From Litsea cubeba (taxonomy: Eukaryota > Streptophyta > Magnoliopsida > Laurales > Lauraceae), in the NCBI GenBank assembly GCA_012931725.1, contig CM022944.1:77870940-77934939 (forward strand): a stretch of 64,000 nt of DNA. Reading direction: 5' to 3'. Position numbers and translations under genes: made by a program. Below the pieces are notes generated by a model. The model had not been told where the DNA came from. It saw nothing but the letters and a program-made list of their open reading frames with translations, and did not search any database. The first letter of the stretch is position 1. Each line of letters begins with the position of its first letter. Below are positions 33,434-44,805 of the stretch, piece by piece.

Positions 33434-34011
33434 TCATGGACCTTCATTGGTTGGAGAAACAAGCAACAAGGTCAAGCTTATTCATGAACGTTTGAAGATT
33501 GCGAGAAGCTGATAGACGAGTTATGCCGATGTTCGAAGGAAAGATCTACAATTCCAAGTTGGTGATAAGGTATTTTTGAAGGTATCTCCGATAAGAGGAA
33601 CATTGAGATTAGGACAGAAGGGTAAATTATCGAAGAGATTCATTGGACCGTACGAGATATTGGGTCATGTTGGAGAAGTGGCTTATAGATTGGCCTTGCC
33701 TCCAGAGCTTTCAAGTGTACACAATGTGTTTCACGTGTCGATGTTGAGGAAATATGTTTCAGACCCTGCACACGTGTTACATCATGAGCCATTAGAAGTT
33801 CGAGAAGATGCCACTCATATGGAGAAGTCGGTCAGAATCATCGACACAAAAGAATAGGAATTGAGGAACAAAATGATACAGTGGGTAAAGGTTCTTTGGG
33901 AGAATCATGGACCGGAAGAGGCCACATGGGAACTACGTGATCAGGTTCAGAAGAAATACCCTCAGCTAATACCAGAGGTTAGTGTTCATTTGGAGGACCA
34001 AATGTTGTTTT
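33434..34011 (+). pseudogene. pol: Integrase C-terminus and chromodomain, element G
   Basis: Starts abruptly within integrase (HGPSLVGETSNKVKLIHERLKI) right after the F LTR and matches F from about 30437. One stop (TGATAG near 33510) lies in the first part. The GPY/F-type domain is open from 33576. TAG at 33855-33857 replaces a Gln codon before the chromodomain (MIQWVKVLWENHGPEEATWEL), whose tail VQKKYPQLIPEVS is complete up to the PPT. It is the 3' remnant of a chromovirus into which F inserted; the upstream part of G is not in the window. Confidence 0.85.
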
Positions 34012-34024
34012 AAGGGGTGGGGGA
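34012..34024 (+). other. Polypurine tract of element G
   Basis: AAGGGGTGGGGGA directly before TGTTAGACCCCGACC. Confidence 0.85.
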
Positions 34025-34532
34025 TGTTAGACCCCGACCCAGGTTCGGTATTTTTAATCTATATTTTTAATCATGATTAGTTTATAAGGTGGGTTTAGAG
34101 GGCAATAAGCTTAATCTTAAGCTAGAATAGACTTTTGAATAACTTTGGGGATTTTTGAGAGCCGATAGATTTAGTTTGACGTGGGCCGGGGGCGCCCGTG
34201 TGTCGCATGGGAAATTGGGGGATATTTATTCTTACTTGAAAAAATTCCAATTTTTATTTCTATTGACTCATTTTATTGTTTTTGACAACTTTCATGTTTT
34301 GTCAAATTGCAACTGAGGCTTAGAAATCGCGTTTTCAAGAAAAAGGGCAAAAAAACGTCTTTTTACACTAAATCTGCACCCAAATTTCAAAATTTTCAAA
34401 ATATGGCAAAAATATACTTTTTAGAAAGTAGATATTTCGTTGAACGATTTTGTCTTCTTTGTCGTCTTCATCCGAGACTCGCAAATGCCTTTTTCAGCCT
34501 TATGAAGATTGGAACCCACTTACCCAACTTAT

Positions 34533-34540
34533 TATAAAGG
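34533..34540 (+). promoter_or_regulatory. TATA box of G LTR
   Basis: TATAAAGG followed by a C/T-rich stretch; same distance from the LTR start as in D. Confidence 0.6.
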
Positions 34541-35364
34541 GGCTCTTCTTCTTCTCTTCACTTCCATTTTCCTACAACGTTGAAGATAGCCTAGGGTTTT
34601 TCCCTTTCCAGCACTTTCTCTCTCCTCTTGTGTGGCATCATCTTGAGTGCAAGCTGGAGATTTGATCTCCAAAAAGAGATCTCTTTTCCAAGCCCTTCTT
34701 CCTTGTTTGAGCTACCAAAGGTTAGCCATGGCCTTTCTTTCTTTAAATCTTGGTTTCTCAAATCATTTAGAGTGTTTTTCTCATATATGCAAAGAGGTTT
34801 CATGGAGTTTTACAAATGATTGATATCTAGGGTTTTTCTCTGGGTTATTTTGGGGTTTTTGTAGGATTGGAGCTAGAGACCGTTTAGAGGCCATTTTTGA
34901 GTGATTTGCTCTTCATCTTGACTTGAGGCAAGTGAATATTCAGCTAACATGATGATTTTGTTCACTGTGAGAAATCTTATGACATTTCATTCTATGTTTT
35001 ATTCTCCTTGTGAGTTGTGGACTTGTTCATTTAATGTTTTAAGCTATGGTTATATTATTCCCCTTAAGATATTGTTTTGCAAGAATCTAAATCTTCATTC
35101 TTTAATTGATCATCTTGGTTCAACTCTTGTTCTTCAAATTTTTAGTGTCTTGTTGAATGAAGAAGATTACTTTTGTATTTGATTTATTGGATGGGAATGG
35201 AATGATTTTAGTGTGTGTATGATTTAATGGAGTTAGGGTGGCAAGGAGAAGCCCAAATATATGTGAAATTATGTAGGAAAGGAAGGAGGGGAAGAAAAGC
35301 ATCAAAGGATTGAAAAAAATGTGATTTTCTGCACTCGACATGGACCCAAACAGAACTAGGTCCA

Positions 35365-35442
35365 CTCGAGCGACCCAATGGGCCACTCGAGTGGCCCAGG
35401 TTCTGGATGGGGTCAGCTCGAGTGGACCTTGGGCCGCTCGAG
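35365..35442 (+). promoter_or_regulatory. CTCGAG palindrome pairs in G LTR
   Basis: CTCGAG at 35365 and 35386 (21 bp) and at 35417 and 35437 (20 bp). The second lies in a perfect 20-bp palindrome, TGGGCCACTCGAGTGGCCCA (35379-35398). Confidence 0.9.
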
Positions 35443-36771
35443 CAGACCTAGCCCAGTTCTGGGCCCTTTTGAAGGCCTCATTTAAGGCTGTTTTGAGGCT
35501 TCTTTTTAGGCCTATTTTAGGTTCTTTTCAGCCCATCTCTCCTCTTTGTTTTGATGCCCATAAATCTCCTTATAATGTCTAGAAGCCCATGAATGATTTT
35601 GATAAATTTGTGATACCTTGAAATGTGTAAATAGAATGGGAAAAATGAAAGAAACTCTTGATGTGAAATTTTATCCGGGAATTCTTTTAGTCTTAAAACA
35701 CACTTATTAATCTCAAGTGTTGTGAATTTTCATTGGTGCCAAACTTGTTATTGTATATCAACCTTTAGATATTAAGTGTGCAATGAGACTTCCCTCGGTA
35801 AGTCATTAATTCATCATACACTATTCCATTTCCAAGTTATCGAAACATGTATGTGTATTCTTGTGTAAATTGATTTTGAAATGGATTGAGTGGTTCTCCA
35901 CGATTTGAGATGATCGATAAAACTACTCGTTTGATCGAGTGATATTATCCGTTTGCAAAGTGTCCATAGTAGTTGCTTTATCGATGAAAATGCTTTGAAT
36001 GATTTTGATTGTATCAATTTATGTCTTTGTCCGGCTCCACTAAGCTTGGGATCCTCATTGGATTGATCACCCGACTTGGAGTCCTTATAATTTATTGTCA
36101 ACTGCAGTTTGGACCCTAGTGAGTGATTGCTTCCGGCCATGGCAACGATTAGATCTTTCTTTCCATTTTATATGGTTTGGAATTGATCGAGTACTCTCAT
36201 TGCTTCGGTAATGAAGTACGTATTAATTAGTAGTTTTATAATACGTTATCGAGTGAGTGCTCTTGTTATCTTGGTAATAGGAGAATATAGCATATTTGGT
36301 TGCCAAGTGTTTTCTCGAATGTTATTAATCTATCCGAATGTTATTGTTTTACTAAATTGTTCTCATCTATTCAAACCTTTATTTTATGTTTCATAAATGT
36401 CTCTCTATTTCTTTGCTACTATTGTTTAGGATTTCAAATGTATTTACATGCTTTTTATAATGTTTTATAAATCCTATCATCTTGTTACCTGTTTTATTTG
36501 GTTGTCAGACCGTCGTGTCTTACCTTCTTTGTTTGGTGCCAGATATTGATCCCTCAGCCCTCGAGACACAGTACAAGGAGGAACCCATAGCTCAGATAGA
36601 ACATGAGTGGCAACCAGATGATGTTGTTTAAACATCGAATCGAACATTGAGCTACGGATCACATTTTGGGATATTGTTATAGCCACTGTTGGCTTTCTTT
36701 TGAGATTTGTAAATATAAAATTTAACTTACTTTTCTTATATTGAACTTGAACAAACTATGGGCCTATCTAG

Positions 36772-36776
36772 ATTAT
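36772..36776 (+). other. Target-site duplication of element H, left copy
   Basis: ATTAT immediately before the LTR TGTTGACACC, repeated at 54076-54080. Removing H plus one copy restores the G LTR continuity seen in F (33190-33230). Confidence 0.92.
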
Positions 36777-37799
36777 TGTTGACACCAAAAATGTCACTTT
36801 GCCTCTTCAAGATCCAAAGAGCTACATGAAGTCGCAACCTGCCATAAATAGGCAATGCTACTTCCAAAAATCAAATCTTATCAGAATCAAACAAAAACTG
36901 CAAGATCCTTCAGGACAGCCAAAAGAGGAGTACACAAGAAGTTTCGGGCCATTTCAAAATCATTTGGCCTAACTTCGCTTCTCCGACAGCCGAAAAGGAG
37001 CTCTCGGCGGCAAAAGCATCGGAGACACCAAATCTTCGATCAGAGCCGATGGATGGTCTCAAAATACTTCCAAAAGGCTCCACGTCAAGTTCCGAGTCAA
37101 ACCGACAACGTTTGACCCTACATCAACCCTAGAATAGCTAAATCAAGCCTCTCGGCGGTGAGAACCACCGATGCCATTACTCATCAGATAGAGCACATGG
37201 ACGGCTTCAAAATGCTTATAAAGGGCTACACGTCAAATTTCAGGTCATTTCGACAACATTTGACCATAGTTTGACGCTCGGAAGCCAAATCAGGCCTCTC
37301 GGCGGCAAAGCTCTCCGGGACCATGGTTTCCAAGACAGAGCCTATGGATCATCTTAAAATGACTCCAATAGGTTCTCTGTCAAATTTCAAGTCAATCGGA
37401 CATCGGTTGACCGCACATCAAACCGCGACATCTTCATCGCGACAAAAGCAAATCTACTGGTGATAGGACCCCAAAAGGCTTCAAAACTCAAAAAAAGCCT
37501 ATGGTTGGTCTTATTTATTGCTCAGGAGGCTTCACACCAAATTTTAGGTCATTCCGACATCGTTTGACCCAGTTTCAGCTTCTGACGGAAAATCGGCAAC
37601 TCTGCGCTACAAAGTCTTCGGCTTTCTCAGGAAATTGGAAACTTTGCAAATTAAAATGCAAGGATTCTTATCAGGTTTCCTACAGGGAAATCAGGTCAAT
37701 AAATGGTCAAAATGTCAAGGAAAAATACAGAAGAAAAAAGAATCGAAAAACAGCAAAAACGGACACAAAACGGGACAAAAAGGGGGAAAACCCCCCCAG

Positions 37800-37819
37800 G
37801 GTCGCAGGCCCCTGCGACC
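37800..37819 (+). promoter_or_regulatory. GC hairpin in H 5' LTR
   Basis: Perfect 9-bp stem GGTCGCAGG/CCTGCGACC with a 2-base loop. It corresponds to hairpin 5731-5758 of LTR A; the neighbouring GCCGGC palindrome is absent here. Confidence 0.8.
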
Positions 37820-38498
37820 ATGGAGCCCGGGGTCGCCGGGAAGGCCCCGGAAACCCCGGTTTTCGCCGTTTTTTCACGATTCAAAGCGTCCAGCCTCTGG
37901 TACTTTCCAAAATTCATGCTTTTGAGACACCAAATCCTCTGACATCCATCCAAAACACGGGTCAATCATCAAGAGTATCGAAAACAATATTGATCGCCAC
38001 CCGGTCAACCAAAAAAAGTGTGCTTTCTACCCGACCGATCGAGAAATCGACAGGACAGATGGCACCGACCCGCTGTTGGCAACAAACACCTGAAATTACA
38101 TGGTCATCTGATGTCGATCTACATGAAGATCCATCGATGATCATCACCAGAAGAATCCCAAAAGACGCGGCACGGCCCGCGACTCTTCAGATGCTTGGCG
38201 ACCACTTAATGCGATTAATTGACTAGCTTTATTACAGTCATTAATCCATTTCTTTGGACGGACCAATCAGAAGCAAGCATCCGGGAGTTACAAGTCAAGA
38301 GATTCATGGCATTTAACCCATGAAACTCCTCCCATCATGGCGATTAAAGGCGATTAAATGCCCTCAATCTCCTCCGGCCAATCAGAAGCCAAGAAAAAGG
38401 AGTTACAAAATAGAGAATTCAATTTTGTAACTCCTCCCTTTATGTAGCTTTATGACAATCAAGGCTCATAAACCCTCCTAAATGGCCACCTAAAAGCC

Positions 38499-38507
38499 TA
38501 TAAATAG
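38499..38507 (+). promoter_or_regulatory. TATA box of H 5' LTR
   Basis: TATAAATAG; gives the genomic transcript start near 38530. Confidence 0.78.
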
Positions 38508-39004
38508 GAGAGCTCTCCAAGAAGAAAGGATCATCACAAACACATAGACAGATAACAGCAGACAGAAATCAAGAAACAAGCACAGAAATCCAGAGAAGGA
38601 AAAAGAGAGAAAACTCTGCGGAAGTTCTACACCGACCACCGCAACAAGGTGACAAAAGTCCCTTGGGGGGGTAGGTCCTTGCCTTCTCCTTCTGCCTCCA
38701 ATGGCTTAGACGTGGCTTTTCAGCCCGTCTACTCGGCTTTTTATTGGACATAGGACCTTCTTTTGGTCTTTGTTCTCTAAAAACCCGAGGTTAAAGCCAA
38801 GCCAAGCGAATCAATAGCATCCTCTGTTCTCATCTGCATGGATGATGGCGAAGCCCACATATGGCTTGCGACCGTCAACCTAAACCGGTCCCCCACAATC
38901 TCCTGAGAAGTTAGATCCTCCTTTTCTTGCTTTTCATTGTAGTTTGTATTTTTTCAAAAGAGACAAAAATCACAACTCTTGTCTTTCATTATTGATAAGG
39001 ATTG

Positions 39005-39072
39005 TAAATCGGCTATAAATGCCAAAATCGGCTATAAACGCCAAAAATCGGCTATAAATGCCAAAAAAATCG
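39005..39072 (+). repeat. GGCTATAAAYGCC array in H 5' LTR
   Basis: Three 18-20 bp units; the 3' LTR of the same element has five. Confidence 0.88.
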
Positions 39073-39343
39073 CCTTTCACGGCAAACCAAGGAAATGTCT
39101 CTTTTCTTAAATATATGTGCAATGGAAAACTTGAAAGAAGTTGATTTGCTTTTTACTTGCGAAGGTTGATCTCCGGATCACCACTTGCAATTCCAAGTAA
39201 AATAGAAAATCTGGCACACCCACAAAAAAAAAAAAGAAATGTTGATGCACGCCCTTGCCCCCCGGTTACGAAAGGGTCGGACCCGACGGACTCCCACGTC
39301 CGCCGACCTCAGTAGAACCGAGCAGGAGCCCGGTCCATCAAGC

Positions 39344-39361
39344 TGGCTCCATCCGGTGGGA
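39344..39361 (+). other. Putative primer-binding site of element H
   Basis: TGGCTCCATCCGGTGGGA, three bases after the LTR; the tRNA was not identified. Confidence 0.55.
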
Positions 39362-39499
39362 CCCGTTTATTTGAGAACACGATGCTAGAAATGAAATATT
39401 TGCATATCATATATTTTGCTCTATGCTTATATTTCTTTTCTCGATTCCTTGGCTACTTTATAATTGGTGGCCTATGTTGGATTCCGCATCTAAAAAAAA

Positions 39500-41060
39500 T
39501 GAGATGGGATTTTTTTGGAAATTTTTAATTCTTTGAATTTATTTCCACTCTTTCTCTTTTCAAAAAAACAAAAAAACAAAAAAATAAAAAAATCAGATTT
39601 TTCAGTTTGGATTCAAAATTGAGAAACCTTGATCCGTTCCTATCGTTCATCGCGCTTGCAGAAATGTTGAGCCTGTTCAACTAAGGTTTTGGGCCATCAT
39701 TTCTCTTCGATGAGTTCATTAAAAATCTAAAAAAAAAAATGAGATGAGATTTTTTGTTTGGAAATTTCTAATTCTTTGAATTTATTTCCACTCTTTCTCT
39801 TTCAAAAAAAAAAAAAAACAAAAAAAATCAGATTTTTTCAGTTTTGGATTCAAAATTGAGAAACCTTGATCCGTTCCTATCGTTCATCGCGCTTGCAGAA
39901 ATGTTGAACCTGTTCGACTAAGGTTTTGGGCCATCGTTTCTCTTCGATGAGTTCATTAAAGATCTAAAAAAAAAATAAAAATAAAAATAAAAAAATTAAA
40001 AAAAATTAGATTTCTCATTTTGGATTCAAAATTGAGAAACCTTGATCCGTTCCTATCGTTCATCGCGCTTGCAGAAATGTTGAGCCTGTTCGACTAAGGT
40101 TTTGGGCCATCGTTTCTGTTCGATGAGTTCATTAAAGATCTAAAAATAAAAAAAAAAAAAAAAAAATTAGATTTCTCATTTTGGATTCAAAATTAAGAAA
40201 CCTTGATCCGTTCCTATCGTTCATCGCGCTTGCAGAAATGTTGAGCCTGTTCGACTAAGGTTTTGGGCCATCGTTTCTCTTCGATGAGTTCATTAAAAAA
40301 AAATATAATAAAATAAAAATATAATTGAAAAAAAAAAGAAAAGACATAGACCACTAAGGTTAAACCAACTGTGTTCTTTGATCATGGTTGATTGAAAGAA
40401 AAGCCTTGTCCAGAGTGTGGAGACAGCTTGACTGTTCTAGGCAAGGGTCCTCCAAACGGGTTCATTAAGTAATCCTACCCTTACCTGGGGGTGATTCTAT
40501 CAATCAAGATTTCATAAGACCGGGTTAGGAGGCCTATGTGTACTCTCTCGTCTTTTAAATAAATTTTTTTAAAAAATAATAATTTTTTTTTTTAAAAAAT
40601 ATAAATTTTAAAATAAAAAATAAAAAATAAAAAAAATTTTCAAAAAAGAAATCTTAAAAATAAATAAATAAAAATAAATAAATAAATAAATAAATAAAAG
40701 ATTTTTTTTTAAAAAGAAAAGAAAACAAATCTTCCAAAAAAAATCTTCAAAAAAAAAAAAAAAAACTTCCGTCATTTTGGGTTTAGATTGGAGAAATCTT
40801 GGTCTTCTCCTTTCTGAGCACTGGCGCTCGCGGAAATCGCTGAGCCCGTGTTCAGATTGGAGTGCCTTTTGCCCTCTTTGATGAACCCGATATTGGCCTT
40901 TCAAAAAAAAAACTCGTCATTTTTAGATTCAGATCCGAGAAATTATGGTTCATTTCTTTCTGAGCACTGGCGCTCGCGGAAATCGCTGAGCCCGTGTTCA
41001 GATTGGAATACCATCTGCTTTCTTTGATGAATCCAATCTTGACCTTTCAAAACAGAGAAT
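39500..41060 (+). repeat. Leader repeats and A-rich spacer of element H
   Basis: Four type 2 units (CCTTGATCCGTTCCTATCGT at about 39628, 39862, 40041 and 40204), a unique segment (40345-40554), an A-rich low-complexity spacer (40555-40765) and two type 1 units (cores near 40802 and 40955). Same order as in A and B when read in the sense direction. Confidence 0.88.
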
Positions 41061-41440
41061 CTCATCTCATAGATGCGGTCTCAAAACATTTGTGTCTAGC
41101 GGTACTAGTATGCCCTTTCAGGGTCTACTGTATTGCGACCGGCACATCTGTAACTCCAACTTTATATTCTTCTTACCTCGAGCAAGCTCTGCTTCTCGAT
41201 AAGTCGAATTTAAGTTCACAATTGCTTCTAGCAGTCACTGGGATGCCCATTCTGGGCTTACCATACCTGCGATCAGAATAATTGTACCCTCTATGGCGCT
41301 TTGCCTTCTTCATGTTGCTTGGGTCATCTTCCTCTAGCAATTTGAAAAGATGAAACCATAGAACTTCCCATTTATGATCATTATATTCTTGTGATTACTA
41401 ATGGATGTGGTCTTGTTTCAGAAATTTTCGAAAACTAACA

Positions 41441-43628
41441 ATGGCAGCTTCACTAACCATTACTTTCGATGAAAACAAGCACCAACTCATGCTTCAACAG
41501 AAGCAAACCACGCGCACTTACAAGCGCCCCATCAGCTGCCGAAGCATCAACTCCCTCGGTAATTCTCTGAACTCCGGGTCGACCTCAACTCCCCGGACTA
41601 TCGTCTTTGGGATGCTGGGACCATTCCCACTTCCTGAGGAACAAACTGCTCCTTCCAAGAAGCAGAAACTCGCCTCTCAACGTGTCACTACCGTGACACC
41701 AAAGGCGAGCACCAGAAGGCCTGAAGCCCGTGGCAGCCTGACGAAGCCTCGACCTGCAAACGACCAGGTCTATCCCAAGACTTGGTCCCCAAGACCTTCA
41801 CCAAAACAGAGAAGGTCCCAAACATCCACTAAGCCAGCATTCCTGGCCCCACTCAAGGAGAACCAGTTCTACCCTCTTGCCTACATGAACGAGGAGAAAC
41901 CCATCTCCAACCTGACTTCCAAGTCATCCCAGCATGAGCTGGCTTGTTCCTACAAGCCCAAAATTAAGTCATGCATCACAAGGCCTCTACAAGCACCTGC
42001 TAAGGCCTACAAACCTACAGTTTGACCCTTCATCTCTACAAAGGGCCGAACACCAAAAATTCAAAGCTTCGCTGCAACAGGCGAAGGACAGGGTTCGCAT
42101 CCTGTCCTTGCCCAGCTACAAAGAAGACAGGCTCGGCTGCTGCGCCAGAGGGAGCACATCCTTCATCGTCAAAGCCCAGCCAGAGCTGACCGAAGCTCAA
42201 ATTGCCCGTTGCATACGCCGCCGCGCGTCATACCGGCAAAAGAGACTAGAGAAGCAAAGGACCCAGCCTCCTACACTCCAAGTCTCTCCCAAATGGGTCG
42301 AAAAAGAAAGACCCAACCAAGTTGCTGCCGTCCATATGGTTGGAAAAACCAGAAGGCGCCAAAAATCAGCAACAAAAATCCATGTCCGACATCCGATGAC
42401 CCGCAGCGTCTCAAGGACAAGAAGACATTCAGAAAAATCCCCTGCTCCTTCAAGCAAAGGACAGCAGAGTGATCCTTCCTCAAGCTCTTCTTCAAAAAGA
42501 ATGAGCCCCAGCTCAGTCACCAGGACAGTTTCTTCATTCGAATCACGAAGGATGAATGTCTTGGCTACAAATTCTGAGCCACCACCCCGCAATCCACCTC
42601 CAGAAGATGAGATCACCCGCATCCAGCAGTTGGAACAGGGCCAGCAGAGGATTGAAACTCTGATGGAAAACCTTCTCCTCGTCTTCCAAAATCAGGCGAA
42701 CAATGAACCTCCTTCGAATCATCAAAACGACGAGGTAAATGGAGAAGAAAATGAGTCACGCGCCCTTACCAAAAAGGATATAAACAGTATCCTCGCCAAA
42801 GCAAAAGAAGAGGATATACTCAAGGAGCATGGGATCAAGCCACCATATCCCTTATGGATGGACTCGGTCCCGTTCCCCACCAAATTCAAGCATCCTGCTC
42901 TCCAAACATATACGGGGAAAGGATCAGCTAGACAGCACGTCATCCACTTCAAGATCCTGACGGGAGCTATCGCGGATCAAGATGCACTCAAGATCCGCCT
43001 CTTTGTAAGTACCCTAAAAGGTACGGCCTTCGATTGGTACTCCACTCTGCCGGAGGACTCAATCCAAAACTGGGCCATGCTAGAGACACGCTTCCTGACT
43101 CACTTCAAAGGTGAGGATCATCCCGCTACTATGGCTCAGCTGTGCAGCCTAAAACAGGGGGAGAATGAATCAACATATGACTTCATTCACAAGTGGAAAG
43201 CAATGGCATACAAATGCTCTGATGTATTGCCACAAGCGTCGCTAGTCGACATTTGCCGAAACAACATGAGAGCCAGAATCCGCTCCATGATCATCGGCAA
43301 CAAATCAAAAAACCTGGGAGAACTCCTAGAAGCTTCCATGGAAGTTGAAACGGTGATTAAAGACCTCAACAGTCAGAAATCATCAAGAAAAGAGCCAACC
43401 GCCATTGCAACCTCTAAACCAAAGAAAAAAGAGGTCCTCAATGTGCAGACCAAGTCAGCTCCTCAGCCACCAAAGAAAGCTGAAAATAAAGTTGCTGGTA
43501 AGAGACTTGAACTCTCAGATGCCTTCAAAGAACGAGTAGAGAAGAAATACCCGTTTGATGAAGATGTTGATGAAATCTTCGGGGCTCTTGTGGCAAACGG
43601 CAAGCTCACCTTGCCTGAACCAAAATGA
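41441..43628 (+). pseudogene. gag: Tat-type gag of element H
   Basis: The start ATG at 41441 (MAASLTITF) is chosen because A and B share it; an upstream in-frame ATG at 41405 lies in leader sequence. The first ~195 residues are basic and Pro/Ser-rich, ending at a TGA (42023-42025) that replaces a CGA Arg codon. An extra base near 42037 shifts the frame, after which ~530 codons are open. The retrotransposon gag domain (ALKIRLFVSTLKGTAFDWYS to RFLTHFKG, then AMAYKCSDVLP) lies at about 42985-43220. It ends at TGA 43626-43628, but the same frame continues beyond. Far less decayed than gag of A. Confidence 0.9.
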
Positions 43629-44805
43629 CCGGGTGATGTTGGCAAAACCAACGATCCTCGGTACTGTCCATACCAACAGATGATCTCGCATCCTCTCAAT
43701 CAATGCTTCGTTGTGAGGGAGAAAATAAACGAGATGTGGAAAAACGGAGTCATCACCTTTGACAAAAACTATGGGTCTGCCTCCGTCAACATGGTGACAT
43801 GTGGACAAACATCAAAATCACCGAAGAAAAAGATCACTACTTCCTTCAAGGTGATAAACTCAATCCAAGCGTCCGAGGAACTGGTTCCTTACCAGACACC
43901 AGACGGACAACCGATATGGGTACATCCCGATCTCCTGGAAGATGAAAATTGGGAGGTCGTGAAAACAAAGCCTACAGCTCAACAGCGAAGGCAGGCTAGG
44001 AAACATCTCCTCAAGCTCAAACGATAAGAGAAGACCCAGCCAAAACTAGAGGTCAAAGAAAAGGCAGAGGCTTCCTCTACCGCTTCACTGGAGGCAACAA
44101 AAACATCCCTTCCAGAGACTTCAAAGGGGGTAAGGAAATTCACTCTCAGTGATTTCATGCCACCTCAATTCAAAGAAGCCATGCAGGAGGCATCATACTC
44201 TTGCAATTCGGTAGTTGGATTCTCCATTGATGGATACGAGTCCAGCGACACCGATGATGGATTCGAATCCAACTACACAGATGAGTGGGAGGAGTCCCTT
44301 GAAACAGGAGAATATCTCTCCGATGAAGAATGGGTTCCTGAGTCTCATCTTATGCCAGTAATCTGGTATAACCCCCTACAGCCACAAGGATCCTCGTCAG
44401 ATGATGAAGAAGACCAAGAAGCTGTACAAGAAAATGCTGTTGACCCAGCACCTCTCATTACTCCAGTGGAAATCAACCATGTTGATCCACAAAGAGTTGA
44501 TAAAGAAGAAGATCCGGCTCCCATGCCTGATCTTGAAGAATATGCAAGGATCTTGCAGCGACTCGCTCTAGAACAAGAGCAAGAACGCGTCAACGAGCCT
44601 CCTCGCAATCCAGAGCCTGAAGTCCCTGAAGACCATCAGGTACATCCTCCCTTAACTCCTGAAAATGGAGAAAATTACTGATAGACGATCCTCTTACATC
44701 CGAGAATGAGTCTGACCCCGATCAGGCAACGTCTCCCGTCAGAGCTTCCTGTAATGTGATAATTCGGGATTATAGCTCTTCCGAAGCATCGTCTGATGAA
44801 AGCAC
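43629..44805 (+). pseudogene. gag: Gag C-terminal extension: zinc-like motif and acidic region
   Basis: In the same frame as gag after its TGA, this region begins with CPYQQMISHPLNQC, a Cys/His cluster resembling the knuckle-like motif found before protease in Tat elements. Then come ~115 residues, a TAA at 44025-44027, and a further open stretch to 44681. The latter is strongly acidic (ESSDTDDGFESNYTDEWEES; SSSDDEEDQEA). The acidic reading continues in another frame (ENESDPDQATSPVRA) to about 44800, where sequence jumps into RT. No protease motif (D-T/S-G) was found, so the deletion removed it. Function unknown. Confidence 0.7.

Larger units (their letters stand above)
34025..36776 (+). repeat. 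3' LTR of element G, first part
   Basis: Begins TGTTAGACCCCGACC; continues to the insertion site of Tat element H and resumes at 54081. Joined length is about 3.0 kb. Includes TATAAAGG at 34533-34540 (508 bp in) and a palindrome cluster. Confidence 0.9.
36777..39340 (+). repeat. 5' LTR of Tat element H (2564 bp)
   Basis: TGTTGACACC to CCATCA. Contains one GC hairpin (37800-37819), TATA at 38499 and a three-unit GGCTATAAAYGCC array (39005-39072). Confidence 0.93.
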
